The notes under the pieces are model-generated. The model was not told where the DNA came from, made no database searches, and saw only the letters and a list, made by a program, of their open reading frames with translations. Below, piece after piece: positions 37,002 to 47,028 of a stretch of 64,000 nt of DNA (the first letter of the stretch is position 1; each line of letters opens with the position of its first letter). Where the stretch lies: assembly GCF_009828925.2 (NCBI RefSeq), contig NZ_WUTY02000001.1:2572492-2636491 (forward strand), read 5' to 3'. This DNA comes from Methylicorpusculum oleiharenae. Lineage in GTDB: Bacteria; Pseudomonadota; Gammaproteobacteria; Methylococcales; Methylomonadaceae. Both the position numbers and the translations under genes were made by a program.

Positions 37002-37667
37002 TTAGCTGGCTAGCTGTTCTAGTTCGGTTTTCAGGCGGCGCACTTGGGCGTTGATCTCAACCTTGCGGTTGAACTGCTTTTCCTTATTGAGCCGCGTTTG
37101 GTATTTTTGGTATTCGTTTTGTTTGCCTTGCCATTGGTTGATGCGTGCGACATGTTCTTTTAATGGTTCTTGTGCGCGCTGCGGTAAGGGTAACAGTTTG
37201 CGGAGCAATTGTTCGTATAAAGCCTGCAAATCCAGGGCAATTGGCAAGGGTTCGCGTATCGTATCTTCTGGTAACCAACCCGCCGAAAAGTACCCATCAA
37301 TGACCCATTTGGCTGTATCCGCTTCATTGGGTCGTTTGTAGGTGGCTATTGGTTGAATACGCTGGTCGTAAAGCAATTGAAAAATGATCGGAAACGGAAT
37401 GGCTTTATCTATGCAGCGTAACACTTCATGATCCAGCGCCGGTGTTTTAAGCGTCACATCGAAGATTTGGATTTCCGGGACGGCCGGTTTGGCGGGCAGA
37501 TTGATGGTTTCCGGCGCCAGTTTGAACTGCCAGACGATTTGCTCGACTTGTTCGATGAATAGGGTTTTGATCGCCGCGCTGGGTACGGCGTGTTTGTAGA
37601 TTTTGTTTTTGCTGAGCACCCGGCCATATTGAGCTTGCTTAGGGTAAGCGAACAAGGCGGCATTCAT
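37002..37667 (-). CDS. DUF4391 protein
   Basis: 221 residues, MNAALFAYPKQAQYGRVLSKNKIY, followed by FIEQVEQIVWQFKLAPETINL and the DHEVLRCIDKAIPFPIIFQL segment typical of DUF4391. The C-terminal 60 residues form a basic coiled coil. DUF4391 genes occur between SNF2-type helicase and methylase genes in restriction-like loci; the molecular role is unknown. The start overlaps the helicase stop by four bases, so it is translationally coupled. Confidence 0.85.
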   Translation of the reverse strand: MNAALFAYPKQAQYGRVLSKNKIYKHAVPSAAIKTLFIEQVEQIVWQFKLAPETINLPAKPAVPEIQIFDVTLKTPALDHEVLRCIDKAIPFPIIFQLLYDQRIQPIATYKRPNEADTAKWVIDGYFSAGWLPEDTIREPLPIALDLQALYEQLLRKLLPLPQRAQEPLKEHVARINQWQGKQNEYQKYQTRLNKEKQFNRKVEINAQVRRLKTELEQLAS

Positions 37668-40600
37668 GCATTGCCCTGTATTACGATGAAGGCGATTAAT
37701 TCAAAATCATCCAACCCTGCGATGGTATCCACTAATGCGGTGGTTCGACCGCCGCTAAACAGGCTGTCCAGATCTTTTTCTTCTTTAACGTCCATCATCG
37801 AACGAATGGCTTGATCCAGCAAGTTTGAATAGGCGTGCATGTTGCGACCGTCTTCGGTGGCTTGATTGAACAAGCGGCAAACGGTGCTGATCGGTTGAGC
37901 TTGACCTCTGCAAGCGGTGCGGACTAAATCGAGTAAGCGTTTGACTTCGGTATGATCGGTAATGATGGCGCCGTCCTGACCGATGTAGACCAGGTAATAA
38001 GGGTGCAGGCGGTTATGTTGGTTGATGTTGATGCCGTGGTTGCGATTACGCAGGGTGAAAATCACGCCGGGCAATAGGCCAATAGAAGGGGTGGCGGGTA
38101 CGACGGCATGCATGCCACTGGGAATGTTGGCAAGGTCGCCATGGGTTTTGACGTAGTTGAGTAAATCCATCCGAAAGTCGTTTAGCCCTAAGTCGGTGAT
38201 CGACACGCCGGTTTTCAAGTCTTCCATTTCAATGACTTCTTCCTGCAAACGCCGCAATTGCTCCTTGCGGTAAGTCACATCATGGGATTGCGTAACCAGC
38301 ACGTTGTCGTCGCCTGTGGCGGTGACGTCAGCGATCATCATCCGGTTTTCGACGCGTTCCTTGAGATTGATGTATTCGTCCAGGCTGATGTCGGGCCAAT
38401 AGTTGACCAATTGAATGCAGCTATTTTGTGAACCAATACGATCCACCCGGCCAAAGCGCTGAATGATGCGAACCGGGTTCCAGTGAATGTCGTAGTTGAT
38501 CAGATAATCGCAATCTTGCAGGTTTTGGCCTTCGGAAATACAGTCGGTGCCGATCAGAATGTCTATCTCTGCGGTTTCGTTAGGCAGAATGGCGGCTTTG
38601 TCTTTGGAGCGTGGCGAAAACAACGTGAGCAGAGATTGGAAGTCGTAAGTTTTTTTCAGCGTGGATTTAGGGCTGTCGCTACCGGTGACTTTGCCCGTAT
38701 GCAGATGATGGCTGGCTAACAGACTTTCCGCCAGATTGGCATAAAGATAATGGGCGGTATCGGCGAAGGCGGTGAATATCAGCACTTTTTTATTGCCGGC
38801 GTTGATGGGGTTGGCCAGCTTGGCGTGAATCCGCTCTATCAGGTGCTGCAGCTTGGCGTCGTCTTCGGGTTTAACCTTATTCATCTCCGCCAGAAGCGCA
38901 TCAATTACGAACAAATCGGCGCTTAAATCGTGCTGCCAGGACGGTAAATCCATATCGGCCAAATTGATCTGCACCTTGCTGCCGATGCTGGCATCGTCGG
39001 GCATGGGGAAGTTTTCGTCGTCCTCGTCGACATTCTCGAAGGCCGCGCTGGTATCGGCAAAGTTGGCGGCATGGCCGGTTTTAAGAAAGTCGTCGATTTT
39101 GGCGAGGGTGTTTTGATGATTAGCTTTTAAACCTTGCAAGGTCAAACGGAAGGCTTGGACCGAGCTTTCCAGACGTTTCAGCAAGTTGGTGGTCATTAAG
39201 GCTTGCAGGCTCTTTTCCCGGTCGGACTGTTTGAACTTCAATCTGCCGCCACCGACTTGGGTATCATACAAGGCTTCATATTTGGCCAAGCGACTGGGCA
39301 GGATGTAACTGATCGGCGCATAGACCGCCAGTTTCATCAGAGACAATTGATTGAAAATCTCATTAAAACCGATGACGTCGTCGCGCAGGGTCAACGGACA
39401 ATGAAACGACAGCGGTTTTAAGCGTTCCGGAAATTTTCCGATGTCGGCGGTATCGTAGAAGGTCTCTATGTGTTTGCGGGAACGGGCGATGGTGACGCTA
39501 TCGAGCAGTTCGAAAAAGTCGAAATCCAGCGCGCTGAGTATGGTGGCGGCGGTACGTTGTTCCGGTGGCAAGTTAGACCATAAGTTGAATGCGGCCTGGG
39601 CTCGGTTAAAGATGGTTTCGATGTCTTTTTCGGTACGGAGCTTTTGATTGAGATTATCCGAATCGCCTTCATAGGCTAAGGCTAATTGATTGCGCAAGTC
39701 GGCAAAGCGGTTGTTGACCGGCGTGGCGGACAGCATCAACACTTTGGTTTTGACACCTTGCTTGATGACGGTATTCATCAGCTTTTGATAGCGGGTTTCC
39801 TTATCCTTGTAAGCGTCGTTATTGCGGAAGTTATGCGATTCGTCGATGACCACCAGATCGTAGTTGCCCCAATTGATCCTGTTCAGCGGGATGCCGTAGG
39901 ATTCGCCGCTGGTGCGCAATAGGTCGGTATGGCACAGCACGTCATAGTTGAAACGATCCTTGACGAAAATATTGGTGGTGAGATTGCGGTTGTAGGTCAG
40001 CCAGTTATCCGCCAGTTTTTTCGGACACAGCACCAATACGGACCGGTTACGCAGTTCGTAATATTTGATGACAGCTAACGCAGTGAAGGTTTTACCGAGA
40101 CCCACGCTATCGGCCAGGATGCAGCCATTGTAGGTTTCCAGTTTATTGATGATGCCGGTGGCCGCGTCTTTTTGGAAGTTGAACAGCTTTTTCCAGATCA
40201 AACTGTCTTGGTAACCGGTGCGGTCGTTCGGCAATACATCTTCGTTCAGGTCTTCCAGAAACTCATTAAAGATGTTGTAGAGCATCAGGAAATAGATGCG
40301 TTCGGGTGAGTTTTCTTGATAGACCGAAGCAATGTGGTCGTAGAGTCGGGCGGTAACATCCTCCAACTTTTCTGGATCGTTCCAAATTTGATCGAACAAA
40401 CTCAGGAAAACCCGGGTACTGGTCGGCTCGTCCATTTTGTTGACGATGTTGGAAACCGCGTCACCTTTAAGGTAGCCCAAATCGACCGCAGTAAAACCAT
40501 GCAGAGGCATATAGATAGCGGCATCCTGCTTGTTGTCCACACAGGCGAATTGTTGCATGGGGGCTTTGCTGCGATTGGAGCGAAAGGTGGCTTTACGTCG

Positions 40601-40936
40601 CATCCAGTCCGCGCATTCTTTGGCAATGGCTTTTTGCGTCAGCTTGTTTTTGAGCTGGATTTCAAACTCGCTGCCGTAGAAGTTACGTTCTCGGCCTGCT
40701 TTGGGAATATGGAATTCACGCTGTTCTTTTTTGATTTTGTCGGTGGCTTCGTGGGGTACGAAGGTGGGTGAGGTGAAGATGAACTCCAGCGACTCAACTT
40801 TTTCCAGATCTTTCTTCAGCGCTGCATAGGCGAAAATAGAAAAGCACGACGCGGCAATTTTTAGCTTGGCATTCGACTTGATCGTCCGTTTCAGGTTTTC
40901 ACCCAGTAAGTGGTTGATGTTGTCGATGATTTCCAT
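37664..40936 (-). CDS. SNF2-type helicase with N-terminal PLD-like region
   Basis: 1090 residues, first gene of the operon. The N-terminal 190 residues (LKIAASCFSIFAYAALKKDL) resemble the phospholipase-D-like domain often fused to such helicases, but I see no HKD motif. Helicase: motif I SVGLGKT (K282), motif II DESH (365-368), motif III MLSATPVNNR. The C-terminal helicase half includes FTAFADTAHYL, GTDCISEGQNLQDCDYLINY and IIQRFGRVDRIGSQ. DNA translocases of this type drive DISARM-like and other restriction systems. Linked to DUF4391 by a four-base overlap. Confidence 0.92.
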   Translation of the reverse strand: MEIIDNINHLLGENLKRTIKSNAKLKIAASCFSIFAYAALKKDLEKVESLEFIFTSPTFVPHEATDKIKKEQREFHIPKAGRERNFYGSEFEIQLKNKLTQKAIAKECADWMRRKATFRSNRSKAPMQQFACVDNKQDAAIYMPLHGFTAVDLGYLKGDAVSNIVNKMDEPTSTRVFLSLFDQIWNDPEKLEDVTARLYDHIASVYQENSPERIYFLMLYNIFNEFLEDLNEDVLPNDRTGYQDSLIWKKLFNFQKDAATGIINKLETYNGCILADSVGLGKTFTALAVIKYYELRNRSVLVLCPKKLADNWLTYNRNLTTNIFVKDRFNYDVLCHTDLLRTSGESYGIPLNRINWGNYDLVVIDESHNFRNNDAYKDKETRYQKLMNTVIKQGVKTKVLMLSATPVNNRFADLRNQLALAYEGDSDNLNQKLRTEKDIETIFNRAQAAFNLWSNLPPEQRTAATILSALDFDFFELLDSVTIARSRKHIETFYDTADIGKFPERLKPLSFHCPLTLRDDVIGFNEIFNQLSLMKLAVYAPISYILPSRLAKYEALYDTQVGGGRLKFKQSDREKSLQALMTTNLLKRLESSVQAFRLTLQGLKANHQNTLAKIDDFLKTGHAANFADTSAAFENVDEDDENFPMPDDASIGSKVQINLADMDLPSWQHDLSADLFVIDALLAEMNKVKPEDDAKLQHLIERIHAKLANPINAGNKKVLIFTAFADTAHYLYANLAESLLASHHLHTGKVTGSDSPKSTLKKTYDFQSLLTLFSPRSKDKAAILPNETAEIDILIGTDCISEGQNLQDCDYLINYDIHWNPVRIIQRFGRVDRIGSQNSCIQLVNYWPDISLDEYINLKERVENRMMIADVTATGDDNVLVTQSHDVTYRKEQLRRLQEEVIEMEDLKTGVSITDLGLNDFRMDLLNYVKTHGDLANIPSGMHAVVPATPSIGLLPGVIFTLRNRNHGININQHNRLHPYYLVYIGQDGAIITDHTEVKRLLDLVRTACRGQAQPISTVCRLFNQATEDGRNMHAYSNLLDQAIRSMMDVKEEKDLDSLFSGGRTTALVDTIAGLDDFELIAFIVIQGNA

Positions 40937-41421
40937 TCGTTGGTCGAAAGCCTGTGGTTATAGAGTGCTAGGAACGATGTTCAGCCTTAAAGCTTAACCA
41001 CAAAAGTCGTTTCAGACAAACCAGAGGTTAGAATGCATTAAATTGAGTTTTTCGAGGTGATAAGGATTCTAATCAAAGGTTTCATCAAAAGCAAACGGCA
41101 GCCAATTTTAACTATAAAAGAGGGGGTGGGGATTTGCTAACCACGAGTACCCAGTCGAAAAAGCTTGTCCGAATTAGGGCAGACCTATGGAAATGCAGAC
41201 TCCAAAGAGGACCGGAAGCCTGGGTAATCAGTTTTGAAGATATATCGAGTCTCCGAAATATCGGGCTATCCGTCTGGTTTAGAACGCCAATCACTATCTG
41301 CCTCGCATGTTAGCCAAGCTCCCAAGAAAACCCCTAATGATATGGAGAGTGCACTCTCCTTATCTTGCATCGATAAACCACACTGTTCATTGATGCGTTT
41401 TTGATATTTTTGGAGCTCCTA
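40937..41421. other. Divergent intergenic region with a 16-bp palindrome
   Basis: Contains the promoters of the leftward operon and of the small rightward gene. GGAGAGTG followed by its exact complement (41344-41359) is operator-like and lies 63 bases before the rightward start. GTTATA at 40957-40962 could be an inverted -10 (TATAAC) for the operon; its -35 is weak. No gene seen. Confidence 0.5.
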
Positions 41422-41817
41422 ATGTTTGACAACTACGAAACAAATCCCGACTATGACCGCATTGATGAAAACGGCAAAGATAAATATGCCAAGCTAAAAG
41501 CCATGGCAGCAGGCGAGTTAACAGTACAACAGCCTATTCATTGGCATCACGAGGAACACAAGCCACTGATCGGCACGATCAAAGGCTTTGGCGAATTTAT
41601 TCATGACCGGTACGGACCACAGAAAACGATCATCGTCGAACGAGAGAACGGTGAGGTGGTTTCAGCATTCATGAATGCCTACATCGCCAATGGCATGGAA
41701 AGATCACATGCGCAGCCCGGCGACAGGGTCTTGATCCAGTTGCTGGGTAAAGCCAAAAGCCAGGATGGCAATCAGTACAATCAATTCCAAGTGTATGTAG
41801 AAAAAGCTAACTATTAA
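41422..41817 (+). CDS. Hypothetical protein, possible OB-fold
   Basis: 131 residues from the ATG after GGAG (a start seven codons earlier has no ribosome site). Starts MFDNYETNPDYDRIDENGKD. The C-terminal half alternates beta strands (KTIIVERENGEV, DRVLIQLLGKA, NQFQVYVEKANY), suggesting an OB-like nucleic-acid-binding fold; related small proteins are seen in plasmids and phages. A terminator follows directly. Function unknown. Confidence 0.65.
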   Translation: MFDNYETNPDYDRIDENGKDKYAKLKAMAAGELTVQQPIHWHHEEHKPLIGTIKGFGEFIHDRYGPQKTIIVERENGEVVSAFMNAYIANGMERSHAQPGDRVLIQLLGKAKSQDGNQYNQFQVYVEKANY

Positions 41818-41823
41818 GCGGCA

Positions 41824-41868
41824 CACAAGGTACTGGCGTTAAGCCAGTGCCTTGTGAATGCTGTTTTT
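41824..41868 (+). terminator. Terminator hairpin after the OB-like gene
   Basis: CACAAGG and CTGGC pair with GCCAG and CCTTGTG around GTTAA, followed shortly by CTGTTTTTG. The next 500 bases (to 42370) have no supportable gene, only decayed sequence similar to that at about 25.4 kb. Confidence 0.75.
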
Positions 41869-42370
41869 GGTGCTCGGAAAATAGCTTCTGTGGTTTTGTT
41901 GAGTGTTGGGTATCGGCCAATTGCCGACACAGAGCAGGCCTTTGTCAATGACTGAAAACTGGCTAATTGCCGCCAATAAATTGAATGCAAAAATCCAGAT
42001 AAAGCCTAAGCCTAAGCCGCTTATGAAAATCGCGGCGCTGCCTATCCGGAATATTACGCTAAGAATGCTGCGATTCAACCGCCTAGCGCAAGCAAACAAG
42101 TGTAACGTGAAAACTTCTAACAGCAATTTTCATCGCAGATTGGATGACAGAGAGGGACCGTAAGAATTCCCGCGAAAATGAGCAATGAACCACAATTCTC
42201 GGAGTATGATTCTGCGATCATCACAACCTAGAGTTGTGTTGAAATCCTTTGTGGTGAACCGCTTACTGATGATGATGTGGCTAATTAGACACTCTCAAGT
42301 AATGATCTCTCTCGCTAATAATTACAATGTAGTTGCCGTAACTTTACTAATCTTTTAGTGAGGAGGTTGT

Positions 42371-43786
42371 ATGAATAATGAACGTAAAAAAGCGATAAGC
42401 CAGTCAATCAGTGCATGTCCAATTTGGCCGACGCAGGCTGCAGAAAAAGTTGGCCAGATGATTGGTGAAATCAATCAAGCTAATACCATCATGGGTAATA
42501 TTTCAGCAACTGCGCAAAACAGCGCAACTAAAGGAGGTTTTGCCGCTGAAACCTTTCATGGGGAGTCATTCAACCTGGATGCCATCCTGAAAGATAATGA
42601 TGTACGTGCTTTTACTGATAAGTTCGCAAATTGGCCGCTAAAGACAAATCATGAAATACACGACATCGTTGTGATGAAGGATGGGGAGCAGGTGCTTGGC
42701 GCACAATTGAAATATTTCAAAAATGGGGATGAGACGCAAAAGGCATTCCGCTCCAGCAAAGACGGTGTTCATCGTTATGAGAAAAGCGATTTGTTTGTGG
42801 GACCTTCTGATCAGATTAATGATATTAAGACTTCCGCGAACAAGGCCGCGTTGAAAAACCAGCAAACACGGCCTGATGTTTCACGAGCGGCTGAAAAGGT
42901 ACGCGATAACACTTCCGGAAAACTCGATGTTGAAGGGGTCCAGTCAACTCCGTTGAGTAGGCGCGATGCAGAACAGTTAGGAACCGGCTCGAAAACGGGC
43001 AAAGAGTTACACGAAAACATGCAGAACGGTTACCTGAACAAAGCTACAGTCCAGCAAAGCATACGAGCAGCAGGTTCTGCGGTCATTATCACTGCGGTGA
43101 CCGCTGGCTGTATCAACACATTCCAAAGCATAAAGCAACTAAGGGATGGAGAAATCACCGCAGAGCAAGCGGCGCTGTGTATCATGCGGGATACAGCAAT
43201 CGCCGCCGGTGACAGCGCATTAAAGGCTGGTGCAGCAACCGCAAGTGTCTCTATGACAGCGCGTGCGCTTCCGGAACTTTTCACAGGGTCAGCCTTCCAG
43301 ACCAGTCTTGCAACGGGAGCTGTTGCCGGATTGACAATCTGCGCTGTGGATGCGGTGCAATGCATTGTTTTGTACGCTGCAGGCAAAATGACCATTGAAG
43401 AATTGGAATCCCGCACTGGTAAGAATGTTTTTCAAACCAGTGCTGCAGTTGTTGGTGCCTCGGTAGGAGCATCAATAGGCGGATTGGGTGGACCAGTAGG
43501 CGCGCTCGTTGGAAGTTTAGTAGGGGGTATGATCACATCACTCGCGATGACGATCGCGCTGGACAACCACGTCGAGAAAACCTTTCGACTCACACTTGCC
43601 GCCACGCAACAGGTTGTCAGCAATGGAATCAACGCGCACGAGTCTTTGAGATACCTTTATCTCTCCCAAGGCTATTATGCCGAATTCCAAAAAGGATTGT
43701 ATTTGTCCGAGCAACATTTCGCGCATCAAATCAAGACTATGCAAGCGCAAAGTGTGCGCTTGAAAAATAAGATTAATAACCTCTGA
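42371..43786 (+). CDS. Nuclease-like / glycine-zipper membrane protein, first gene of an unknown two-gene system
   Basis: 471 residues, start after GAGGAGG. N-terminal domain (about 50-140): E60 in GFAAETFHGESFN, D98 in HDIVVMKDGEQ and QLK (Q112, K114) give an E...D...QxK pattern like PD-(D/E)xK nucleases. The C-terminal half has three hydrophobic Gly/Ala-rich segments (about 233-252, 311-337 and 357-395, GASVGASIGGLGGPVGALVG), a glycine-zipper likely to enter membranes. No signal peptide. Followed after eight bases by the next gene, so an operon. A membrane-acting toxin or defence effector is a plausible guess; no family is recognised with confidence. Confidence 0.78.
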   Translation: MNNERKKAISQSISACPIWPTQAAEKVGQMIGEINQANTIMGNISATAQNSATKGGFAAETFHGESFNLDAILKDNDVRAFTDKFANWPLKTNHEIHDIVVMKDGEQVLGAQLKYFKNGDETQKAFRSSKDGVHRYEKSDLFVGPSDQINDIKTSANKAALKNQQTRPDVSRAAEKVRDNTSGKLDVEGVQSTPLSRRDAEQLGTGSKTGKELHENMQNGYLNKATVQQSIRAAGSAVIITAVTAGCINTFQSIKQLRDGEITAEQAALCIMRDTAIAAGDSALKAGAATASVSMTARALPELFTGSAFQTSLATGAVAGLTICAVDAVQCIVLYAAGKMTIEELESRTGKNVFQTSAAVVGASVGASIGGLGGPVGALVGSLVGGMITSLAMTIALDNHVEKTFRLTLAATQQVVSNGINAHESLRYLYLSQGYYAEFQKGLYLSEQHFAHQIKTMQAQSVRLKNKINNL

Positions 43787-43794
43787 CACAGAAA

Positions 43795-46700
43795 ATGAAC
43801 CAAGCAGAACAACAGCAAATTTTTGAGACAAAGTTGGAAGGGGCTGAACTTGAGGCAGTCAATGCCTTGGTTAGCAAACACAAAGCTAATGCTGCCTTTA
43901 CTCAGCAGTTAGCGCTTGATGCTGCGAGATTGGTAGCGACGAGCCAGGAGAGGCTTGCCAAGCAATCCGAGGCTGGATTTTTCAATCGTCTCGCCAACGC
44001 CATCACAGGCAAAACGAAAGAAAACCAGTTGCTAAATCAGCAGGATATGCTGCAGATGCAAAAGTTTGCTTGGCATTACCTGCAACAACTGCAGCAGCAG
44101 AATCTAATCAACGCTCAGAGTATCGCCGTCATCCGCAACAATCTCGGCGCGATGAATGAATACATCATTGAAACTAGGGATTTCCTCGAACAGGCTATCG
44201 ACAAGATTGACAACCGACTACGGCATGTTGAAAACAATACTAGCTTCAATAACTGGTCTCTCAACGTCGAAGCGAATAAGCGCCGCTTCAAATCCATTCC
44301 GAAAACGGTACTCATTTTACGTCTGACATACGATTTTATGCGTAGCCATCAGAATGTCCTTTTGGCCGAGCGCGACATCAGCAACTATCTTGTAACAACG
44401 CTTGAGAAACTTGATATCAACTGCGACGAGGACATCAAACTCCTGGAATTCATTAGTGAGCTTATTGACCAAATAGAAGTCGTTGGTATTGACCAGTACC
44501 GCATGATGATCGATTTATCGTTTGACGAACATACTCTGGACTCGGACTACATTCAAAAGAATATTTCCGGCATTGGTTTCAATGCTCTGTATTTTCTTTC
44601 TGATCACTACGAGAAGATAGTCGATTTAATCGGCGACGACGAACTGTGCAATAGCGACGAGGCTCGCGAAAAAATTATAGCGAAGTTTTTTGGTGATGAA
44701 TTCTCGGGGCTTTCCTCGACATATAGCATTCGTAATTTAATTTGCGAAATGATCGGAGGCAGTCAGCTCGCTATTGAAGTGTACAAGGAGGAACATGGGC
44801 TGAATGTCATGCAAGACGAGGGCATAGAGGAATCTCAGCCAGAGGTCGTTCCGCTGATTTCTTCACTTCCGGAAATCAGTGCACATACATTTCTCGATAG
44901 TAACGACAGCGACGAATCGAAACGCAATTATCTTCTTCTGTTCGCGTTGTGTGTTGAAAATTCAGCGTCATTGAACGAGACTGCTCGCGAGTTTATCGCG
45001 CTTTTAGCGGAAAAGTCCGGTTTGCCTGAACTGCAGAAAGAAATTATCGAACTAGCCGATAATCCACGTAAGCATAACGAATACCAGCCGATCATGCAGT
45101 CTCTGCTTGATGATGACGATAAAAAATATACATGGTTACTCGATGTGTTTTTCCTTCTGACGCTAGCAGATAAGTCGATTGAAAATTCACAAATCAAGAC
45201 GATAATCGGTATCCTCAAGCCAGATCAATTGAAGGAATGCCTTCAAAACATGCTGGTGATCATCAGTGGAAGCGATGCGTCTCAGGTGCTGGATGCAGTT
45301 AGCAAGCTAGCCTCCCATACGCAAGGTTGGAAAAATGTCATACGATACCGTGGTTTTGGCTTTGATCAGTGCTTCGCGGAGACCATCAAACGACTCAATA
45401 TAATAGGATGGGAAATTATTCGTTTTGGCTTGGAGATGGACGAAGTTTACAGAAAAGGTATGGAGCATGCGGTATTTTTCAGCTTTTCCGACGGTGGTTT
45501 ATTGAGCAATTTAACCGATAAAGCTGCTGCCACTGTGTGTACCCAAGGACGAAAGCTTGCACTCTCCGGCCTTAATCAGTTCCGCAAGAAGGCGGAGGGT
45601 TTTCTTTCAGAGAAGCGTTCCGCGTTATCTCAAGCGAATAGCGAGATTTCTCGCTGGAACCTTCCTTCGTTCGAGTTCAACGACTCGATCCCCTATTCTG
45701 ATTTCGACTTGGATCACTCGGTTAATAATGAGGATTGGGGTAATCAATTTGAGCACTACTATAATAAAATCAATGGCACATTGGACGCATTTTCCCAGGC
45801 TTGTGAGGGCGCCAAGGAGCAACTCGAATTTTTTGCTAAAGGAAGTTTCGATCAATCCGTCCTCAAGTTCAAAGAACAGAAGCGAGCGGAGTATCTGCAT
45901 CAACAGCAGCTAGAAAAACTGGAAAAGCAGTCCGTAACCATCATGAAGGATGGTAAGGAACACTTGTTCAGTATCGAATGGCAACAAGTCGAGAATCCAC
46001 CCTGTGAACCGGACAAGATTCGTTATATCAAGACAGACGGTAAGATTTGGCTCATCGTCGCAAGGATTGATTCAGACGAAGTGTTTTATCGTAGGGAAGA
46101 CGGGGAGCAATGGCAAGAAGTACAACTCGATGTCCCAGACATCCAAATCTATTTTAAGGAAATCAACGTCGTCAATGGCGTATGGATGATCACTAACGGC
46201 GAACGGTCGGGGGCGCGTGACGAAGGATTCTATTACTCCAGCGATGCTATTACTTGGCAGCATACTTCTGCACCGGAAGCATCGAAACTGCCATTCTATG
46301 ATGGCCGTATTTTTTTTGAAAAAATTATTCATTTCAATGGCCTATGGTTATGGTGTGCTTATCAACATCAAGAATACTGTTATACCGAAAAAGGTTTCTT
46401 CTCTGATTCCACGAAAACTGATCACTACAAAAAAGTCATTCTCTATTGCGCGCAAACTCTTGATGGGCCATGGCAACCTTGGGATCAGACGCCGCGACTT
46501 TCTGAAGGAGTAGAAGCTAATGCGATCTGTTCCATTCCGGGGAAAACAGCGCTATTGGCTTTCTGTGAATACGACTGGTCCTATATCCGAAACAAAAAGA
46601 AACCTGAAACGCCTCCGTTCGTTATGTATTACGGAGCGGGCAAGGCATGGCAAGATTGTACTTGGGGTGGAAGCACAAATTCTTTCCGTGACAGTAACTT

Positions 46701-47028
46701 ACTTGCCAACATCGGCGACGGGCTGGTGTATTTCAATAGAGGCGAGATGTTAACCTCGGACAAAGGCTACGAATGGAGCAAGCAAGAAACGAGGCTGTAT
46801 GTTGACGAGTACTTTCCTCTGAAAAACTTGAGCCTCTTCACGAAAAACAACAGCTCGGCCATTTACGTGAGTCAGGATGCAAAGCTATTCAAGGAGCTCA
46901 TGCTGGAAGAAGGCACTTGGCGTTACCTCACAGCCAATGAGGAAGGCATCTTGGGTGTGTACTATGCCAATAAGCATGAAGAAACAGTTCTGCGAGTTGG
47001 ACGCTATATCTGCCAGGCAAAAATTTGA
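43795..47028 (+). CDS. Large coiled-coil and beta-propeller-like protein, second gene of the two-gene system
   Basis: 1077 residues, no signal peptide or membrane helix. Residues about 1-150 form amphipathic helices and coiled coil (LQQLQQQNLINAQSIAVIRN, EQAIDKIDNRLRHVEN). A long helical middle runs to about 640. From about 710 to the end, repeated strands with W/Y (GKIWLIVARI, GVWMITNGE, GLWLWCAYQ, SSDAITWQHT, TSDKGYEWSK) suggest BNR/propeller-like blades. It could be a sensor or scaffold that binds a ligand through the propeller and the membrane partner through the coiled coil. Function unknown; the pairing with the upstream gene is clear from the 8-base gap. Confidence 0.78.
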   Translation: MNQAEQQQIFETKLEGAELEAVNALVSKHKANAAFTQQLALDAARLVATSQERLAKQSEAGFFNRLANAITGKTKENQLLNQQDMLQMQKFAWHYLQQLQQQNLINAQSIAVIRNNLGAMNEYIIETRDFLEQAIDKIDNRLRHVENNTSFNNWSLNVEANKRRFKSIPKTVLILRLTYDFMRSHQNVLLAERDISNYLVTTLEKLDINCDEDIKLLEFISELIDQIEVVGIDQYRMMIDLSFDEHTLDSDYIQKNISGIGFNALYFLSDHYEKIVDLIGDDELCNSDEAREKIIAKFFGDEFSGLSSTYSIRNLICEMIGGSQLAIEVYKEEHGLNVMQDEGIEESQPEVVPLISSLPEISAHTFLDSNDSDESKRNYLLLFALCVENSASLNETAREFIALLAEKSGLPELQKEIIELADNPRKHNEYQPIMQSLLDDDDKKYTWLLDVFFLLTLADKSIENSQIKTIIGILKPDQLKECLQNMLVIISGSDASQVLDAVSKLASHTQGWKNVIRYRGFGFDQCFAETIKRLNIIGWEIIRFGLEMDEVYRKGMEHAVFFSFSDGGLLSNLTDKAAATVCTQGRKLALSGLNQFRKKAEGFLSEKRSALSQANSEISRWNLPSFEFNDSIPYSDFDLDHSVNNEDWGNQFEHYYNKINGTLDAFSQACEGAKEQLEFFAKGSFDQSVLKFKEQKRAEYLHQQQLEKLEKQSVTIMKDGKEHLFSIEWQQVENPPCEPDKIRYIKTDGKIWLIVARIDSDEVFYRREDGEQWQEVQLDVPDIQIYFKEINVVNGVWMITNGERSGARDEGFYYSSDAITWQHTSAPEASKLPFYDGRIFFEKIIHFNGLWLWCAYQHQEYCYTEKGFFSDSTKTDHYKKVILYCAQTLDGPWQPWDQTPRLSEGVEANAICSIPGKTALLAFCEYDWSYIRNKKKPETPPFVMYYGAGKAWQDCTWGGSTNSFRDSNLLANIGDGLVYFNRGEMLTSDKGYEWSKQETRLYVDEYFPLKNLSLFTKNNSSAIYVSQDAKLFKELMLEEGTWRYLTANEEGILGVYYANKHEETVLRVGRYICQAKI

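Noticed and set aside
41112-41294. 60-codon leftward frame in the divergent promoter region
   Set aside because: No start signal or family; probably chance.
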